This document shows positions 18,237 to 27,843 of a stretch of 64,000 nt of DNA, piece after piece. The DNA is taken from the NCBI GenBank assembly GCA_902761685.1, contig CACWLI010000003.1:48222-112221 (forward strand), given 5' to 3'. Source of the DNA: an uncultured Erysipelotrichaceae bacterium (GTDB taxonomy: Bacteria > Bacillota_I > Bacilli_A > RF39 > UBA660). Within the stretch, counting starts at the first letter, position 1, and each line of letters starts with the position of its first letter. Below the pieces are notes generated by a model. It made no database searches. It was not told where the DNA came from and saw only the letters and a program-made list of their open reading frames with translations. A program made the translations under genes and the position numbers.

Positions 18237-18246
18237 GGAGGAAAAT

Positions 18247-19005
18247 TTGAATTCACTTTATGATTATATAAAAAAATTATATGAAAATAAAAAAATTGTT
18301 CAATCTTTTTTGATTGGTAATGTATTATTAAAAGATATTAAAACAGAATTGATTTTGTCTATTAATGAGTTTATATTTAATAATCCAAATTCCAATAAAA
18401 TTAATACCGATACATATATATTAGATACTGAAAATGGAATTATTTCAAAAGATGATATTAACAATTTAATAAATACAATATCAACAACCTCTCAATTTAA
18501 TAATAAAAAGGTATATATTATAAATGAATGTGAAAAGTTAAATGAATATGCATATAATTCAATATTAAAAACCTTAGAAGAACCTGGTGATAATATATAT
18601 GCTTTTTTGATAACTTCTAATCTAAGTATGGTAAAAGAAACTATTTCAAGTAGATGTCAAAAAATATTTATTTCATCTGGTACTGAAAATAATTTTATAG
18701 ATGATGCTATTATAGATATTTCAAATTCAATTATTGATTATATTGAAAATTATGATGAAAATAAGACATTTGATTATAATTGTATAGAAAATAATATTAT
18801 GTTAGTTTCTATATTGAATTATATTATGAAACATTATATGTCTATAATCAATGATAAAGAACAAATATTAAATAATAATGAATATATTTCATATGTTAAT
18901 AAAATATTGAAAATAAATGAAAATATAATTAGAATAAATAATAGAAATTTGAATAAAAACTTAAGTATTGATAGATTTTTAATAGAAATGTGTGGTGTAA
19001 AATGA
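18247..19005 (+). CDS. holB: DNA polymerase III delta' subunit
   Basis: Clamp-loader subunit without ATPase activity. The AAA+ fold is recognisable: SFLIGN in place of Walker A, VYIINECEKLNEYAYNSILKTLEEP, and the SRCQK motif. 252 aa is shorter than the usual 320-330. The start is a TTG at 18247 behind GGGAGG. No in-frame ATG is near. It overlaps ricT by 4 nt (ATGA). The tmk gene that usually precedes holB is absent here. Confidence 0.9.
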   Translation: MNSLYDYIKKLYENKKIVQSFLIGNVLLKDIKTELILSINEFIFNNPNSNKINTDTYILDTENGIISKDDINNLINTISTTSQFNNKKVYIINECEKLNEYAYNSILKTLEEPGDNIYAFLITSNLSMVKETISSRCQKIFISSGTENNFIDDAIIDISNSIIDYIENYDENKTFDYNCIENNIMLVSILNYIMKHYMSIINDKEQILNNNEYISYVNKILKINENIIRINNRNLNKNLSIDRFLIEMCGVK

Positions 19006-19808
19006 AAAAAGTTGCAGTAGAATTTAAAAAAAATGGAAAAAAATATTTATTTTTTGATAATAATCTAAAATTAAATAAAGATGATGCAGTAATTGTTGAT
19101 ACAGAAAGAGGACAACAATTAGCATATGTAACTGATATAATAGAAAAAGAGGATAACATAGAACATAGTAATGTAATTAAGATAGCAAATAAAAATGATA
19201 TTAAACAAAATCAGATAAATGTTAAAGATGCTAAAAAAGCTTTATCTAAAGCAACTGAAATTTCCGAAAAAATGAATTTGGATATGAAATTTATTGATGC
19301 ATATTATACTTTTGATAGAAAGCAATTGGTATTTCAATTTTTAGCTGATAATAGGATAGATTTTAGAGATTTAGCTAAACAATTAGCATCAATATATAAA
19401 ACAAGAATTGAATTAAGACAAATTGGTGTAAGAGATAAGGCAAAGGAAATATCTGGTATTGGTCAGTGTGGGAGAAAACTTTGTTGTTCTACTTTTTTAA
19501 GTGACTTAGATTCAGTTGGTATAGCACAAGTAAAAAATCAAAATTTAGCACTAAATCCTAATAAAATTAATGGATTATGTGGAAGATTATTATGTTGTTT
19601 GAAATATGAAGACGAATTGTACTCAAAATATAGGGAAGATTTACCAGAAGTAGGAGATAAAATTAAAAATGATGGAGTTGAAGGAACTGTAATATCATTA
19701 GATATTCCTCAGAGAAAATATATTTTATTAACTGAAGATAATACTAAAGTTGAAGTAATAGTTCCTTTTAGTAATAAAAATGACAGAAGAAAAAAAAGTA
19801 ATAAATGA
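19002..19808 (+). CDS. ricT: RicT / YaaT, PSP1-domain protein
   Basis: Member of the RicA-RicF-RicT complex, which in B. subtilis carries [4Fe-4S] clusters and promotes RNase Y-dependent mRNA cleavage, biofilm formation, competence and sporulation. PSP1 domain with cysteine motifs GQCGRKLCCSTF and GLCGRLLCCLKYE. 268 aa, normal. Start at the ATG at 19002, which overlaps the holB stop. A 4-codon upstream extension has no support. RicA and RicF genes are not in this window. Confidence 0.92.
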   Translation: MKKVAVEFKKNGKKYLFFDNNLKLNKDDAVIVDTERGQQLAYVTDIIEKEDNIEHSNVIKIANKNDIKQNQINVKDAKKALSKATEISEKMNLDMKFIDAYYTFDRKQLVFQFLADNRIDFRDLAKQLASIYKTRIELRQIGVRDKAKEISGIGQCGRKLCCSTFLSDLDSVGIAQVKNQNLALNPNKINGLCGRLLCCLKYEDELYSKYREDLPEVGDKIKNDGVEGTVISLDIPQRKYILLTEDNTKVEVIVPFSNKNDRRKKSNK

Positions 19809-20511
19809 TCTTGTATATTTTGATAATTTAAAAATTGTTCAAAATAAAGATTATTTTAATTTCAGTTTAGATTCAGTTTTATTACCTAGTTTTGTTAGAA
19901 TAAATAAAAATGTTAAATTTATATTAGATATATGTACTGGAAATGCACCAATTCCAATTATATTGTCTCAAAAAACAAACTCAAAAATAATTGCTGTTGA
20001 AATTCAAAAAGAAGTATATGATTTAGCAAAAGAAAGTATTAAAATAAATAATATTAAAAATATTGATTTATTAAATATGGATGCTAAAAAATTAATAGAG
20101 AAATTTGAAACAGATACTTTTGATATAATAACATGCAATCCACCATATTTTAAGGTAAGTGAATTTTCTAAAAAGAATGATAATGTTATTAAATCTATAG
20201 CTAGACATGAGATATTAATTAATTTGGATGAAATAATGAAAATATCAAAAAAATTATTAAAAAATAATGGTTCAATATATTTAGTTCATAGAACAGAGAG
20301 ATTAATAGAAATAGTCGAAAAAATGAAAAATAATAATATAGAACCAAAAAGATTACAATTCATTTATCCTAAAATAGGAGAAAAATCAAATATAATTCTT
20401 ATAGAAGGGAAAAAAAATGGAAAACCTGGATTACAGGTTCTACCACCACTAATTGTTCATAATTTTGATGGTAGTTATACAGAAGAAGTATTAAAAATAT
20501 TTGGGATGTGA
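19780..20511 (+). CDS. SAM-dependent methyltransferase, YabB/TrmN6 type (tRNA1Val adenine37-N6 family)
   Basis: Class I methyltransferase: SAM loop DICTGNAPIPIIL, acidic strand end AVEIQKE, and the NPPY catalytic motif (CNPPYF, about residues 118-123) of N6-adenine or amino-N methylases. B. subtilis yabB lies at the same place between ricT/yabA and rsmI. The first 29 nt overlap ricT. 243 aa. The substrate, probably A37 of tRNA-Val, is from family knowledge only. Confidence 0.88.
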   Translation: MTEEKKVINDLVYFDNLKIVQNKDYFNFSLDSVLLPSFVRINKNVKFILDICTGNAPIPIILSQKTNSKIIAVEIQKEVYDLAKESIKINNIKNIDLLNMDAKKLIEKFETDTFDIITCNPPYFKVSEFSKKNDNVIKSIARHEILINLDEIMKISKKLLKNNGSIYLVHRTERLIEIVEKMKNNNIEPKRLQFIYPKIGEKSNIILIEGKKNGKPGLQVLPPLIVHNFDGSYTEEVLKIFGM

Positions 20512-20515
20512 TACT

Positions 20516-21355
20516 ATGAATCAAAAAAGTTATGAAAAATGTGAATTTGGAAATCTATACTTAATACCTACACCAATAGGAAATTTAGAAGATATTACTA
20601 TAAGAGCAATTAATATTTTAAAATTAGTTGATGTTGTGTATGCAGAAGATACAAGAGAAGCTTTTAAACTTTTAAATTACTATAATATTTCAAAAAAAAT
20701 TGAATCTTGTCATAAATACTCAGAAATGAAACATAAAGATAAAATAATAAAAATATTGTTATCTGGAAAAAATATTGGATATATGACAGATAGAGGTACA
20801 CCATTAATTAGTGATCCGGGAAATATTATAGTTGAAGAGGCAATTAAAAATAAAATCAATGTTGTTGCATTACCAGGTCCTAACGCATTATTACCGGCGT
20901 TAAACATGTCAGGTTTAAGTAATCAAAGATTCTTATTTTATGGTTTTTTGAATTCTAAAAAAAGTATAGCTAAAAAAGAATTAATTGAATTAAAAAATAT
21001 AAAATACACAATAATATTTTATGAATCTCCTTTTAGAATAAAAGAGACGTTACAGCTAATTTTTGACATTTTTGGTGATAGAAAAGGATCAATTGTTAGA
21101 GAAATATCAAAAATTTATGAAGAAGTAATTAGAGATGATATTTCTAATTTAATAAAAAAATGTGATAATATTAAAGGTGAAATAGTATTGGTAATAGATG
21201 GCAATAAAGAAGAAATAATAAATAATATTGATTATGAAGAAGAAATTAAAGAATTAATAAAAAAAAGTTATAGTAAAAGAGATGCAATTAAAGAAATTGC
21301 TGACAAATATAATTTAAAAAAGAATGAACTTTATAATAAATATAAGGAGATATGA
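20516..21355 (+). CDS. rsmI: 16S rRNA (cytidine1402-2'-O)-methyltransferase RsmI
   Basis: Tetrapyrrole-methylase fold. N-terminus LYLIPTPIGNLEDITIRA, then AEDTR, the GTPLISDPG loop and VALPGPNALLPAL. The motif normally reading DAGTP is DRGTP here. RsmI methylates the ribose of C1402 in the decoding centre. Start at the ATG at 20516; the frame's upstream TTG lies inside the previous gene. It overlaps nothing and is followed 1 nt later by pth. 279 aa. Confidence 0.95.
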   Translation: MNQKSYEKCEFGNLYLIPTPIGNLEDITIRAINILKLVDVVYAEDTREAFKLLNYYNISKKIESCHKYSEMKHKDKIIKILLSGKNIGYMTDRGTPLISDPGNIIVEEAIKNKINVVALPGPNALLPALNMSGLSNQRFLFYGFLNSKKSIAKKELIELKNIKYTIIFYESPFRIKETLQLIFDIFGDRKGSIVREISKIYEEVIRDDISNLIKKCDNIKGEIVLVIDGNKEEIINNIDYEEEIKELIKKSYSKRDAIKEIADKYNLKKNELYNKYKEI

Positions 21356-21356
21356 T

Positions 21357-21923
21357 ATGAAATTAATTGTCGGATTAGGAAATCCAGGTAAGAATTACGA
21401 GAAAACAAGGCATAATTGTGGTTTTATGGCAATAGATTATTATGTTAAACAAAATGGTTTGAACTATAAAAATAAATTTAATGGATTGTATGCCGAACAA
21501 TTAAAAAATAATAAAAAAGTAATACTTTTAAAACCACAAACATTTATGAATCTATCTGGTGAATGCGTATCTAAGTTTGTAAATTTTTACAATATTAGCA
21601 TAGATGATATTTTTATAATATATGATGATATTAATTTTGAAGTAGGAAAATTTAAGATAAAAAGAAATGGCAGCGCAGGAGGTCATAATGGAATTAATAA
21701 TATAATTCAACTACTTAAAACAGATAATATAAAAAGACTTAAAATTGGTATATCCAAAAATAATATTCCTTTAGAGGAGTATGTTTTACAAAAATTTAAA
21801 AATGATGAATTTGAAATAATTAGCAAATTAATGAGTGAAATACCTCAAATTATTGATGATTTTATAGAAAAAGATATAAACTATGTAATGGAAAAATATA
21901 ATGGTTTAAATGATGAAAAATAA
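21357..21923 (+). CDS. pth: Peptidyl-tRNA hydrolase
   Basis: Frees tRNA from stalled peptidyl-tRNAs. MKLIVGLGNPGKNYEKTRHN has the catalytic His20 region (TRHNCGF), followed by KPQTFMNLSG and the HNGINNI motif. Start at the ATG at 21357 behind AAGGAGAT. Upstream codons overlap rsmI and are not conserved. 188 aa, normal. B. subtilis has the same pth-mfd neighbourhood (spoVC-fin-mfd). Here the sigma-factor inhibitor gene fin is missing. Confidence 0.97.
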   Translation: MKLIVGLGNPGKNYEKTRHNCGFMAIDYYVKQNGLNYKNKFNGLYAEQLKNNKKVILLKPQTFMNLSGECVSKFVNFYNISIDDIFIIYDDINFEVGKFKIKRNGSAGGHNGINNIIQLLKTDNIKRLKIGISKNNIPLEEYVLQKFKNDEFEIISKLMSEIPQIIDDFIEKDINYVMEKYNGLNDEK

Positions 21924-24900
21924 ATTGTATTTACAATTATTTGATTTTGATATTAAAAATTATAAAAAAATATCAATAACTAAAAATGAAATATATAATC
22001 AATTATTATTATATATATTTTTTAAATGTAATAAAAATCTTATTGTTGTATTACCAACACTAAACGAAGCAACAGATTTATATAATGAATTAAAGAATTA
22101 TTTAAGTAATGTGTATTTATTTCCTGAGGACGATTTGATAAGTAAAAAAGCAATAGCTGCATCGCCAGAGCTATTATTTATGAGAGTTAATTTATTAAAT
22201 AAAATAAGTAGTAAAGAAAATAAAATTGTATTATTACATCTAAATAGCTATTTGAAAAAACTACCAAATACAGAAAATTATATAAATAGAAAAATTAAAA
22301 TAGCAAAAGGTAATAAAATTGATAGAAATAAACTAATAAATCAATTGATTGATAATGGATATAAAAGAGAAAGTGTTGTTTATAATATTTCTGATTTTGC
22401 AGTAAGAGGTTTTGTAATTGATGTATTTCCAATAGAAGAAGAAAATCCAATTAGAATAGAACTATTTGATGATGAAATAGAAAGTATTAAATATTTCAAT
22501 ATAATTGATCAAAAGTCAATAAAAAACATCGATTCAATAGAAATTGGTTTAATTAAAGATGATTTTGGTGAAAACGATTATTCTATTAGAGATTACATGA
22601 AAAATAGCATAGTAATTTATACTAATTTTAATCAAATAAAAGAGCAAGAAAAGATGCTATTGCCTCAAATCAAATATTTAGAATTAGAGAAAGAAATATT
22701 TTCATTAAATGATTTAATAAAAGATGAAGATATATATTTAGATACTATAAATAATAAAGATTATGATTTAAAAATTGAATCTACATCAATTGAAAAATAT
22801 GAATCAAATAAACAAAAATTTGTTAATGATATTGTTAATAATAATGGTACTTTATATACAATTAATATAAATTTGATAAATGATTTATTAAAAATAAATA
22901 AAAAAATAAAAATAATAAAAGAATCATTAAATAGTGGATTTGTGTATAAAAATAATTATTTTTATTCAGATTCAAATTTGTTTGACACATACAAAAAAAA
23001 TGAATTAGTAAAACAACAATCATATGGAGACAAAATATTGTCAATTGATGGTATTAATATTGGAGATTATGTCGTTCATAGAAAATCAGGAATAGGTATT
23101 TATAAAGGAATAACGACAATAGAAAAAAATGGTTTAAAAAGAGATTACCTTTTAATACAATATAAAGGAAATGACAAGTTATATATGCCTGTAGAAGATA
23201 TTTCCAAATTATATAAATATACAGCCAAGGAAGGAACTATACCGACTATTAACAAATTAAACAGTGTAGAATGGACAAAAACAAAATTAAAAATTAAAGA
23301 AAGAATTAAAAGCATTACTAGTGAATTACTTAAAATATACAAAGAAAGAAATAAAGCCACTGTTATTCCATTTGAGAAGGATGATGAAAGTCAGTTGCTT
23401 TTTGAAAATGAATTCGAATATGAGGAAACAGTTGATCAAATCAAAGCAATTAATGAAATTAAAAATGATTTGGAAAAGCCAAGACCAATGGAAAGATTAT
23501 TATGTGGTGATGTAGGATATGGTAAAACAGAGGTAATATTTAGAGCAATATATAAAACTGTTATGAATGGTAAACAGGTTGCATATCTTTGCCCAACAAC
23601 TCTTTTATCTCACCAACAATATAATAATGCTTTAGAGAGATTTAAAAATTATGGTGTCAATATAGATTTAATTAATAGGCATTTTACTAACAAGCAGGTT
23701 CAAGAAAAAATAAAAAGACTAAAAGAAGGAAAAATTGATGTAATATTTGGAACACATAGATTACTAAGTAAAGATGTACAATATAAAGATTTAGGTTTAT
23801 TAGTAATAGATGAGGAACATAGATTTGGTGTTGAACAAAAAGAAAAAATAAAAGAATTAAAATCAAATGTGCATGTCTTATCAGTTTCAGCAACACCTAT
23901 TCCAAGAAGTTTACAAATGTCTCTAGTAGGTATTAGAGATCTTTCATTAATTGAAAGTGCACCAAAAAATAGGTACCCTGTTCAAACATATGTAATTGAG
24001 TACAATGAAATGCTAATTAGAGAGGTAATATTAAAAGAGATTTCAAGAAAAGGACAATCATTTATTTTATATAATAATATTACTAATATGGAAAATTTGG
24101 TAAATAAATATAAAAAATTAATTCCAGAAGCAAGGATATGTTTTGCCCATGGAAAAATGTCTAAGAATGAAATGAACGACATAATATATGATTTTACTAA
24201 TAAAAAATACGATGTATTAATAAGCACCACAATAATAGAAAATGGCATTGATATTCCAAATGCTAATACAATTATTGTTATTGATAGTGATAAATTTGGA
24301 CTTAGCCAACTTTATCAAATTAGGGGAAGAGTTGGAAGAGGAGAAAGAATTGCTTTTGCATATTTAATGTATAAGAAAGAAAAGGTTTTGAACACAAATG
24401 CTATAAAGAGATTAGATGCAATTAAAGAATTTACTGAGCTTGGTAGTGGATATAAAATATCTATGAGAGATTTAGCTATTAGAGGAGCAGGTGACATTTT
24501 AGGTAAAGAACAAGCTGGATTTATTGATTCAGTTGGTGTGAATATGTATTTAGACTTGATAAATGAAGAAGTAAATGGAGTGGACAATGATAAAGAAGAA
24601 GAAACAGATATAATTCCTATTAATGTTGAAACACATATTGGAGAAGAATATACAGATGAAAGTAATATTTTGATTGAATTACATAAAAAAATAAATGGAA
24701 TAACAAATAAAAAAGAATTAAATGATATATTATCAGAAATAAGAGACAGATTTGGAATGACTAACCACTCACTAGAATTGTATGCCCATGAAAAGTATTT
24801 AGAAAAATTGTTAATAATTACAATGGTTAAAATTACGGAAAACGACAATTTAAAAACAGTACTAAAAATAAAAAAGGAAGTTTATGAGAATATTAGTGTT

Positions 24901-25065
24901 GAAAAACTATTTGTAGAGTCAACAAAAATAACAACAAAATTTAATTTTAATCTTAAAAACAATACAATAATAATAACTCTTTTAAAAGCAACACTTGAAA
25001 AAAACTATATATATTATTTAGAAGAATTATTAGAACTAATTTATTCTTTAAAATTTCACGAATAA
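21910..25065 (+). CDS. mfd: Transcription-repair coupling factor Mfd
   Basis: Removes stalled RNA polymerase and recruits UvrA. The N-terminal UvrB-like module is short (total 1051 aa against about 1150-1180). The RNA-polymerase-interacting Tudor-like domain (DYVVHRKSGIGIYKG, about 382-396) is clear. The translocase has Walker A GDVGYGKTE, DEEHRFGV, SATPIPR, and the second RecA domain with QIRGRVGRG. A C-terminal TRCF domain follows. The start overlaps pth by 14 nt; ATG 21910 or 21913 is possible. Confidence 0.97.
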   Translation: MMKNKLYLQLFDFDIKNYKKISITKNEIYNQLLLYIFFKCNKNLIVVLPTLNEATDLYNELKNYLSNVYLFPEDDLISKKAIAASPELLFMRVNLLNKISSKENKIVLLHLNSYLKKLPNTENYINRKIKIAKGNKIDRNKLINQLIDNGYKRESVVYNISDFAVRGFVIDVFPIEEENPIRIELFDDEIESIKYFNIIDQKSIKNIDSIEIGLIKDDFGENDYSIRDYMKNSIVIYTNFNQIKEQEKMLLPQIKYLELEKEIFSLNDLIKDEDIYLDTINNKDYDLKIESTSIEKYESNKQKFVNDIVNNNGTLYTININLINDLLKINKKIKIIKESLNSGFVYKNNYFYSDSNLFDTYKKNELVKQQSYGDKILSIDGINIGDYVVHRKSGIGIYKGITTIEKNGLKRDYLLIQYKGNDKLYMPVEDISKLYKYTAKEGTIPTINKLNSVEWTKTKLKIKERIKSITSELLKIYKERNKATVIPFEKDDESQLLFENEFEYEETVDQIKAINEIKNDLEKPRPMERLLCGDVGYGKTEVIFRAIYKTVMNGKQVAYLCPTTLLSHQQYNNALERFKNYGVNIDLINRHFTNKQVQEKIKRLKEGKIDVIFGTHRLLSKDVQYKDLGLLVIDEEHRFGVEQKEKIKELKSNVHVLSVSATPIPRSLQMSLVGIRDLSLIESAPKNRYPVQTYVIEYNEMLIREVILKEISRKGQSFILYNNITNMENLVNKYKKLIPEARICFAHGKMSKNEMNDIIYDFTNKKYDVLISTTIIENGIDIPNANTIIVIDSDKFGLSQLYQIRGRVGRGERIAFAYLMYKKEKVLNTNAIKRLDAIKEFTELGSGYKISMRDLAIRGAGDILGKEQAGFIDSVGVNMYLDLINEEVNGVDNDKEEETDIIPINVETHIGEEYTDESNILIELHKKINGITNKKELNDILSEIRDRFGMTNHSLELYAHEKYLEKLLIITMVKITENDNLKTVLKIKKEVYENISVEKLFVESTKITTKFNFNLKNNTIIITLLKATLEKNYIYYLEELLELIYSLKFHE

Positions 25066-25075
25066 AAATATAATT

Positions 25076-25101
25076 AATCACCAAAATATAATTAGGTGAT
25101 T
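25076..25101 (+). promoter_or_regulatory. Hairpin over the spoVT ribosome site
   Basis: AATCACC (25076-25082) pairs perfectly with GGTGATT (25095-25101), which is the ribosome site of spoVT. Loop 12 nt, no T-run. It could mask translation initiation. Confidence 0.45.
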
Positions 25102-25104
25102 TAA

Positions 25105-25611
25105 ATGGCAAATAGTGGAATTATAAGAAAAATTGATGAATTAGGTAGAATTGTTTTACCAAAAGAATTAAGAAAAATGTTAAATATAAATCCTGGTGAT
25201 GATTTTGAAATAACGATTGATGATAGTATTATTAAATTAAAAAGATATTCTAGATTAGAAAATTTTGAAGAAAATATAAATAGTATTATCAATTGTTTTT
25301 CTTTTGTTACAAAATATAGTATATTATTTGTTGTTAGTGATCATTTAATAAATAATAAAGATGATAAAATAACAAATGTTATTAATAGTATAATATTAGA
25401 AAGAAAAATTTATATAAATGATAAAATAGAAAAAAATATTATAAGTAAAAACACAATAATAGAAGGAAAAATGGTATTAGTACCATTGGTTTCAAATAGT
25501 GATCTATTAGGAGCAGTTGTGGTAGTTGCAAAAGATAACATAGATAATATGAAAAAAATAGCTAATATTATTTGTAGTTTGATAAAAAAAACAATTTTAT
25601 TTGAAAAATAA
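25105..25611 (+). CDS. spoVT: SpoVT, AbrB-family stage V sporulation regulator
   Basis: 168 aa. The N-terminal swapped-hairpin AbrB domain (GIIRKIDELGRIVLPKELR, about 5-23) binds DNA. The C-terminal part (about 55-165) has the GAF-like shape of SpoVT, ending in LLGAVVVVAKD, close to SpoVT's GAVVIFSKD. It follows mfd exactly as in B. subtilis. SpoVT modulates forespore sigma-G genes. Ribosome site AGGTGAT lies in a small hairpin. Confidence 0.9.
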   Translation: MANSGIIRKIDELGRIVLPKELRKMLNINPGDDFEITIDDSIIKLKRYSRLENFEENINSIINCFSFVTKYSILFVVSDHLINNKDDKITNVINSIILERKIYINDKIEKNIISKNTIIEGKMVLVPLVSNSDLLGAVVVVAKDNIDNMKKIANIICSLIKKTILFEK

Positions 25612-25641
25612 AAGATATATAATATTCCTAAGAGGTGAAAT

Positions 25642-26382
25642 ATGATAGATTCTCATGCACATGTTTTTAGTGAATATTATGATAATATAGAGTTGTTAAT
25701 AAAAGAATTAAAAGAAAAAGGAATAATTAGGGTATTAAATTGTGCAACATCTATAGAAGAATGTTATGAAGTATTACTTTTATCTAAACAATCAAATAAT
25801 TATTTAATTCCTGCTTTAGGAATTCATCCGGAAAATGTTAATAATTATGATTTGATAAAACTTGAAGAAATTATAAAAAATAATAAAATATATGCAATAG
25901 GAGAAATTGGATTGGATTACTATTGGACTAAAGATAATAAAATGGAACAAAAAAAATTATTCATAGATCAAATAAAACTGGCAAAAAAATATAACCTTCC
26001 AGTAATAGTACATACAAGAGAATCAATTCAAGATTGTTTAGATATATTAAAAGAAAACAAGGTTAAAGGAGTTATTCACTGTTTTTCAGGAAGTTACGAA
26101 ATGGCAAAAGAGTTTATAAAATATGGTTATAAACTTGGAATTGGAGGAGTATTAACATTTAAAAATTCAAAATTACATGAAGTAATAGAAAAAATTAATT
26201 TAAAAGATATATTACTAGAAACAGATAGTCCATTCCTTTCACCAGAACCTTTTAGGGGTAAACAAAATAACCCATCTAATGTTTATTATGTTGCAAAAAA
26301 AATTGCAGAAATAAAAAAAATTAACATAGAAGAAGTAATTAATATTACTACAAAGAATTTTGTTGAACTTTTTGACATTTAA
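25642..26382 (+). CDS. tatD: TatD family metal-dependent DNase
   Basis: TIM-barrel hydrolase. Metal ligands: DSHAH at residues 3-7, GEIGLDYYW with the bridging Glu, VHTRES, HCFSGS and ETDSPFLSP. 246 aa, normal. In B. subtilis (yabD) it stands before yabE, rnmV and ksgA. Here the 3D-domain gene and rsmA follow and the RNase M5 gene rnmV is missing. Role: 3'-5' DNase/RNase or D-aminoacyl-tRNA deacylase-like. The exact substrate is unknown. Confidence 0.93.
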   Translation: MIDSHAHVFSEYYDNIELLIKELKEKGIIRVLNCATSIEECYEVLLLSKQSNNYLIPALGIHPENVNNYDLIKLEEIIKNNKIYAIGEIGLDYYWTKDNKMEQKKLFIDQIKLAKKYNLPVIVHTRESIQDCLDILKENKVKGVIHCFSGSYEMAKEFIKYGYKLGIGGVLTFKNSKLHEVIEKINLKDILLETDSPFLSPEPFRGKQNNPSNVYYVAKKIAEIKKINIEEVINITTKNFVELFDI

Positions 26383-26417
26383 TAGTTCATATTATATAAT
26401 TCATTTAAGGAGTAATG

Positions 26418-26975
26418 ATGAGAAGTTATATAAGAAGTAGAATTATAATGATTATAGAGATAATGATAGTATTATTTATTATTTTTTTCAGTATAAAAAA
26501 AGAAAATAATAATGTATCATCTCTTTCAGTTGCAACAAATAATAGTTTAACTAAATCATTAGATATAAAAGTTATTCAAGAAAATCAAAATGAATTATAT
26601 GCTCAAGGAACATATAATCCTGTATATACATTTGTAGGAGAACTTACAGGATATGCTGGGGATTGCCCTTTATGTTCTGGTTACTTAGCTTGTCCTCCAA
26701 GAACTAACGTTTTAAAAAGTGGAATTTATTTTAATGATTCTACATATGGAAAGGTTAGAATAGTCGCTAGCAGTAAGAATTATCCTTGTGGAACAATACT
26801 TAAATTTAATGTTAAAAAATTATCTGAAGAGCCAATGATTGCTATAGTTTTAGATAGAGGAGTTAGTGGAAACGTAATTGATTTGTTAACTGAATCAGAA
26901 GACTATGCCACAAAGCATGTTGGGAGAGTTAGAAATTTAGAATTTGAAGTTTTGAGAGAAGGATGGAAAAAATGA
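26418..26975 (+). CDS. Membrane-anchored 3D-domain protein (YabE-like, RlpA/double-psi barrel)
   Basis: One N-terminal membrane segment (about 9-26) leads to an extracellular part. The C-terminal 100 residues form a 3D domain: GELTGYAGDC..., YPCGTILKF and IVLDRGVSGNVIDLL, where the aspartates give the domain its name. Such domains belong to resuscitation-promoting or lytic-transglycosylase-like proteins. The G5 and DUF348 domains of full YabE are absent. Four cysteines (CPLCSGYLAC and YPC) are unusual. The second ATG (26418) has the better spacing to AAGGAG. B. subtilis yabE lies at the same place. Confidence 0.85.
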   Translation: MRSYIRSRIIMIIEIMIVLFIIFFSIKKENNNVSSLSVATNNSLTKSLDIKVIQENQNELYAQGTYNPVYTFVGELTGYAGDCPLCSGYLACPPRTNVLKSGIYFNDSTYGKVRIVASSKNYPCGTILKFNVKKLSEEPMIAIVLDRGVSGNVIDLLTESEDYATKHVGRVRNLEFEVLREGWKK

Positions 26976-27757
26976 AATTTGAATATAAGAAATCCTTAGG
27001 GCAAAACTTTTTGATTGATAATAATATAAAGAATAAAATAATTGAATCAATTAATCCAACTGAAAAAGATTTAATAATAGAAATTGGACCAGGAGCTGGT
27101 TCTTTAACTAAAGAATTAGTCAAAAAGAATTGTGATATTATTTGTTTTGAAATAGATAAGAGATTAGAAATAGAATTAGATAAGATAAAATCGAATAATC
27201 TAAAAATTATTTTTGAAGATTTTTTGAAAGTAAACTTAAATGATTATATTGAAAAAAAATATGAAAGATTATTTTTTGTTGGTAATTTACCATACTATAT
27301 TACAACAGCTATTATAAATAAAATAATAAATGAATCAAATCCATATGAGATAACAATAATGATTCAAAAAGAAGTAGCACAAAGATTTATGGCAAAGCCA
27401 AATAGTAAAGCCTATGGATCTTTATCTATTTATTTGCAGTATAATTTTGATATATCTAAAATATGCGATGTTAGTAAAAATTGTTTTGAACCAAAACCAA
27501 ATGTTGATAGTACAGTAATTGTATTAAAGAAGAAAAAGAATAAAAGTAAAGTAATAAATGAAGAACAATTTTATAAATTAATTAAAGATTCATTTAGACA
27601 AAAGAGAAAAAATTTAAGAAACAATTTAAAAGAATATAATTGTGATTTAATAGAAGAGATTTTAAAATCATTTAACAAAGATTTATCAAGAAGAGCTGAA
27701 GAAATTACTATAGAAGAATTTATAGAAATATCAAACAGAATGAGCCATGATTTTTAA
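26972..27757 (+). CDS. rsmA: 16S rRNA (adenine1518/1519-N6)-dimethyltransferase RsmA (KsgA)
   Basis: Dimethylates two adenines in helix 45 of 16S rRNA. KKSLGQNFLID near the start, SAM loop IEIGPGAGSLTKEL, catalytic motif FVGNLPYYITT, and a C-terminal domain with FRQKRKNLRNN. I use the ATG at 26972, which overlaps the previous stop (ATGA) and is well spaced from AGAAGG. The ATG at 26963 sits on the ribosome site. 261 aa; most homologues have 270-290. Confidence 0.96.
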   Translation: MKFEYKKSLGQNFLIDNNIKNKIIESINPTEKDLIIEIGPGAGSLTKELVKKNCDIICFEIDKRLEIELDKIKSNNLKIIFEDFLKVNLNDYIEKKYERLFFVGNLPYYITTAIINKIINESNPYEITIMIQKEVAQRFMAKPNSKAYGSLSIYLQYNFDISKICDVSKNCFEPKPNVDSTVIVLKKKKNKSKVINEEQFYKLIKDSFRQKRKNLRNNLKEYNCDLIEEILKSFNKDLSRRAEEITIEEFIEISNRMSHDF

Positions 27758-27770
27758 TTATGGTTTTTTT
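27745..27770 (+). terminator. Terminator overlapping the rsmA stop
   Basis: 8-bp stem CCATGATT / AATTATGG (one G-U), loop TTT, followed by seven T. The rsmA stop codon is within the hairpin. Confidence 0.75.
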
Positions 27771-27780
27771 ATTATCCAGA

Positions 27781-27809
27781 TTGAAATTTGAAAAAAAATA
27801 ATGTATACT
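27781..27809 (+). promoter_or_regulatory. Promoter of the histidine-kinase operon
   Basis: -35 TTGAAA (27781-27786), 17-bp spacer, -10 TATACT (27804-27809), 34 bp before the first kinase start. Confidence 0.75.
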
Positions 27810-27843
27810 AAATAATAGGATAAAATAAAAAGGAGTGGTAGTG

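Noticed and set aside
24315..24848. 177-codon open frame on the minus strand inside mfd
   Set aside because: Lies entirely within conserved mfd codons, has no ribosome site, and its hydrophobic look is a by-product of reading AT-rich DNA backwards.
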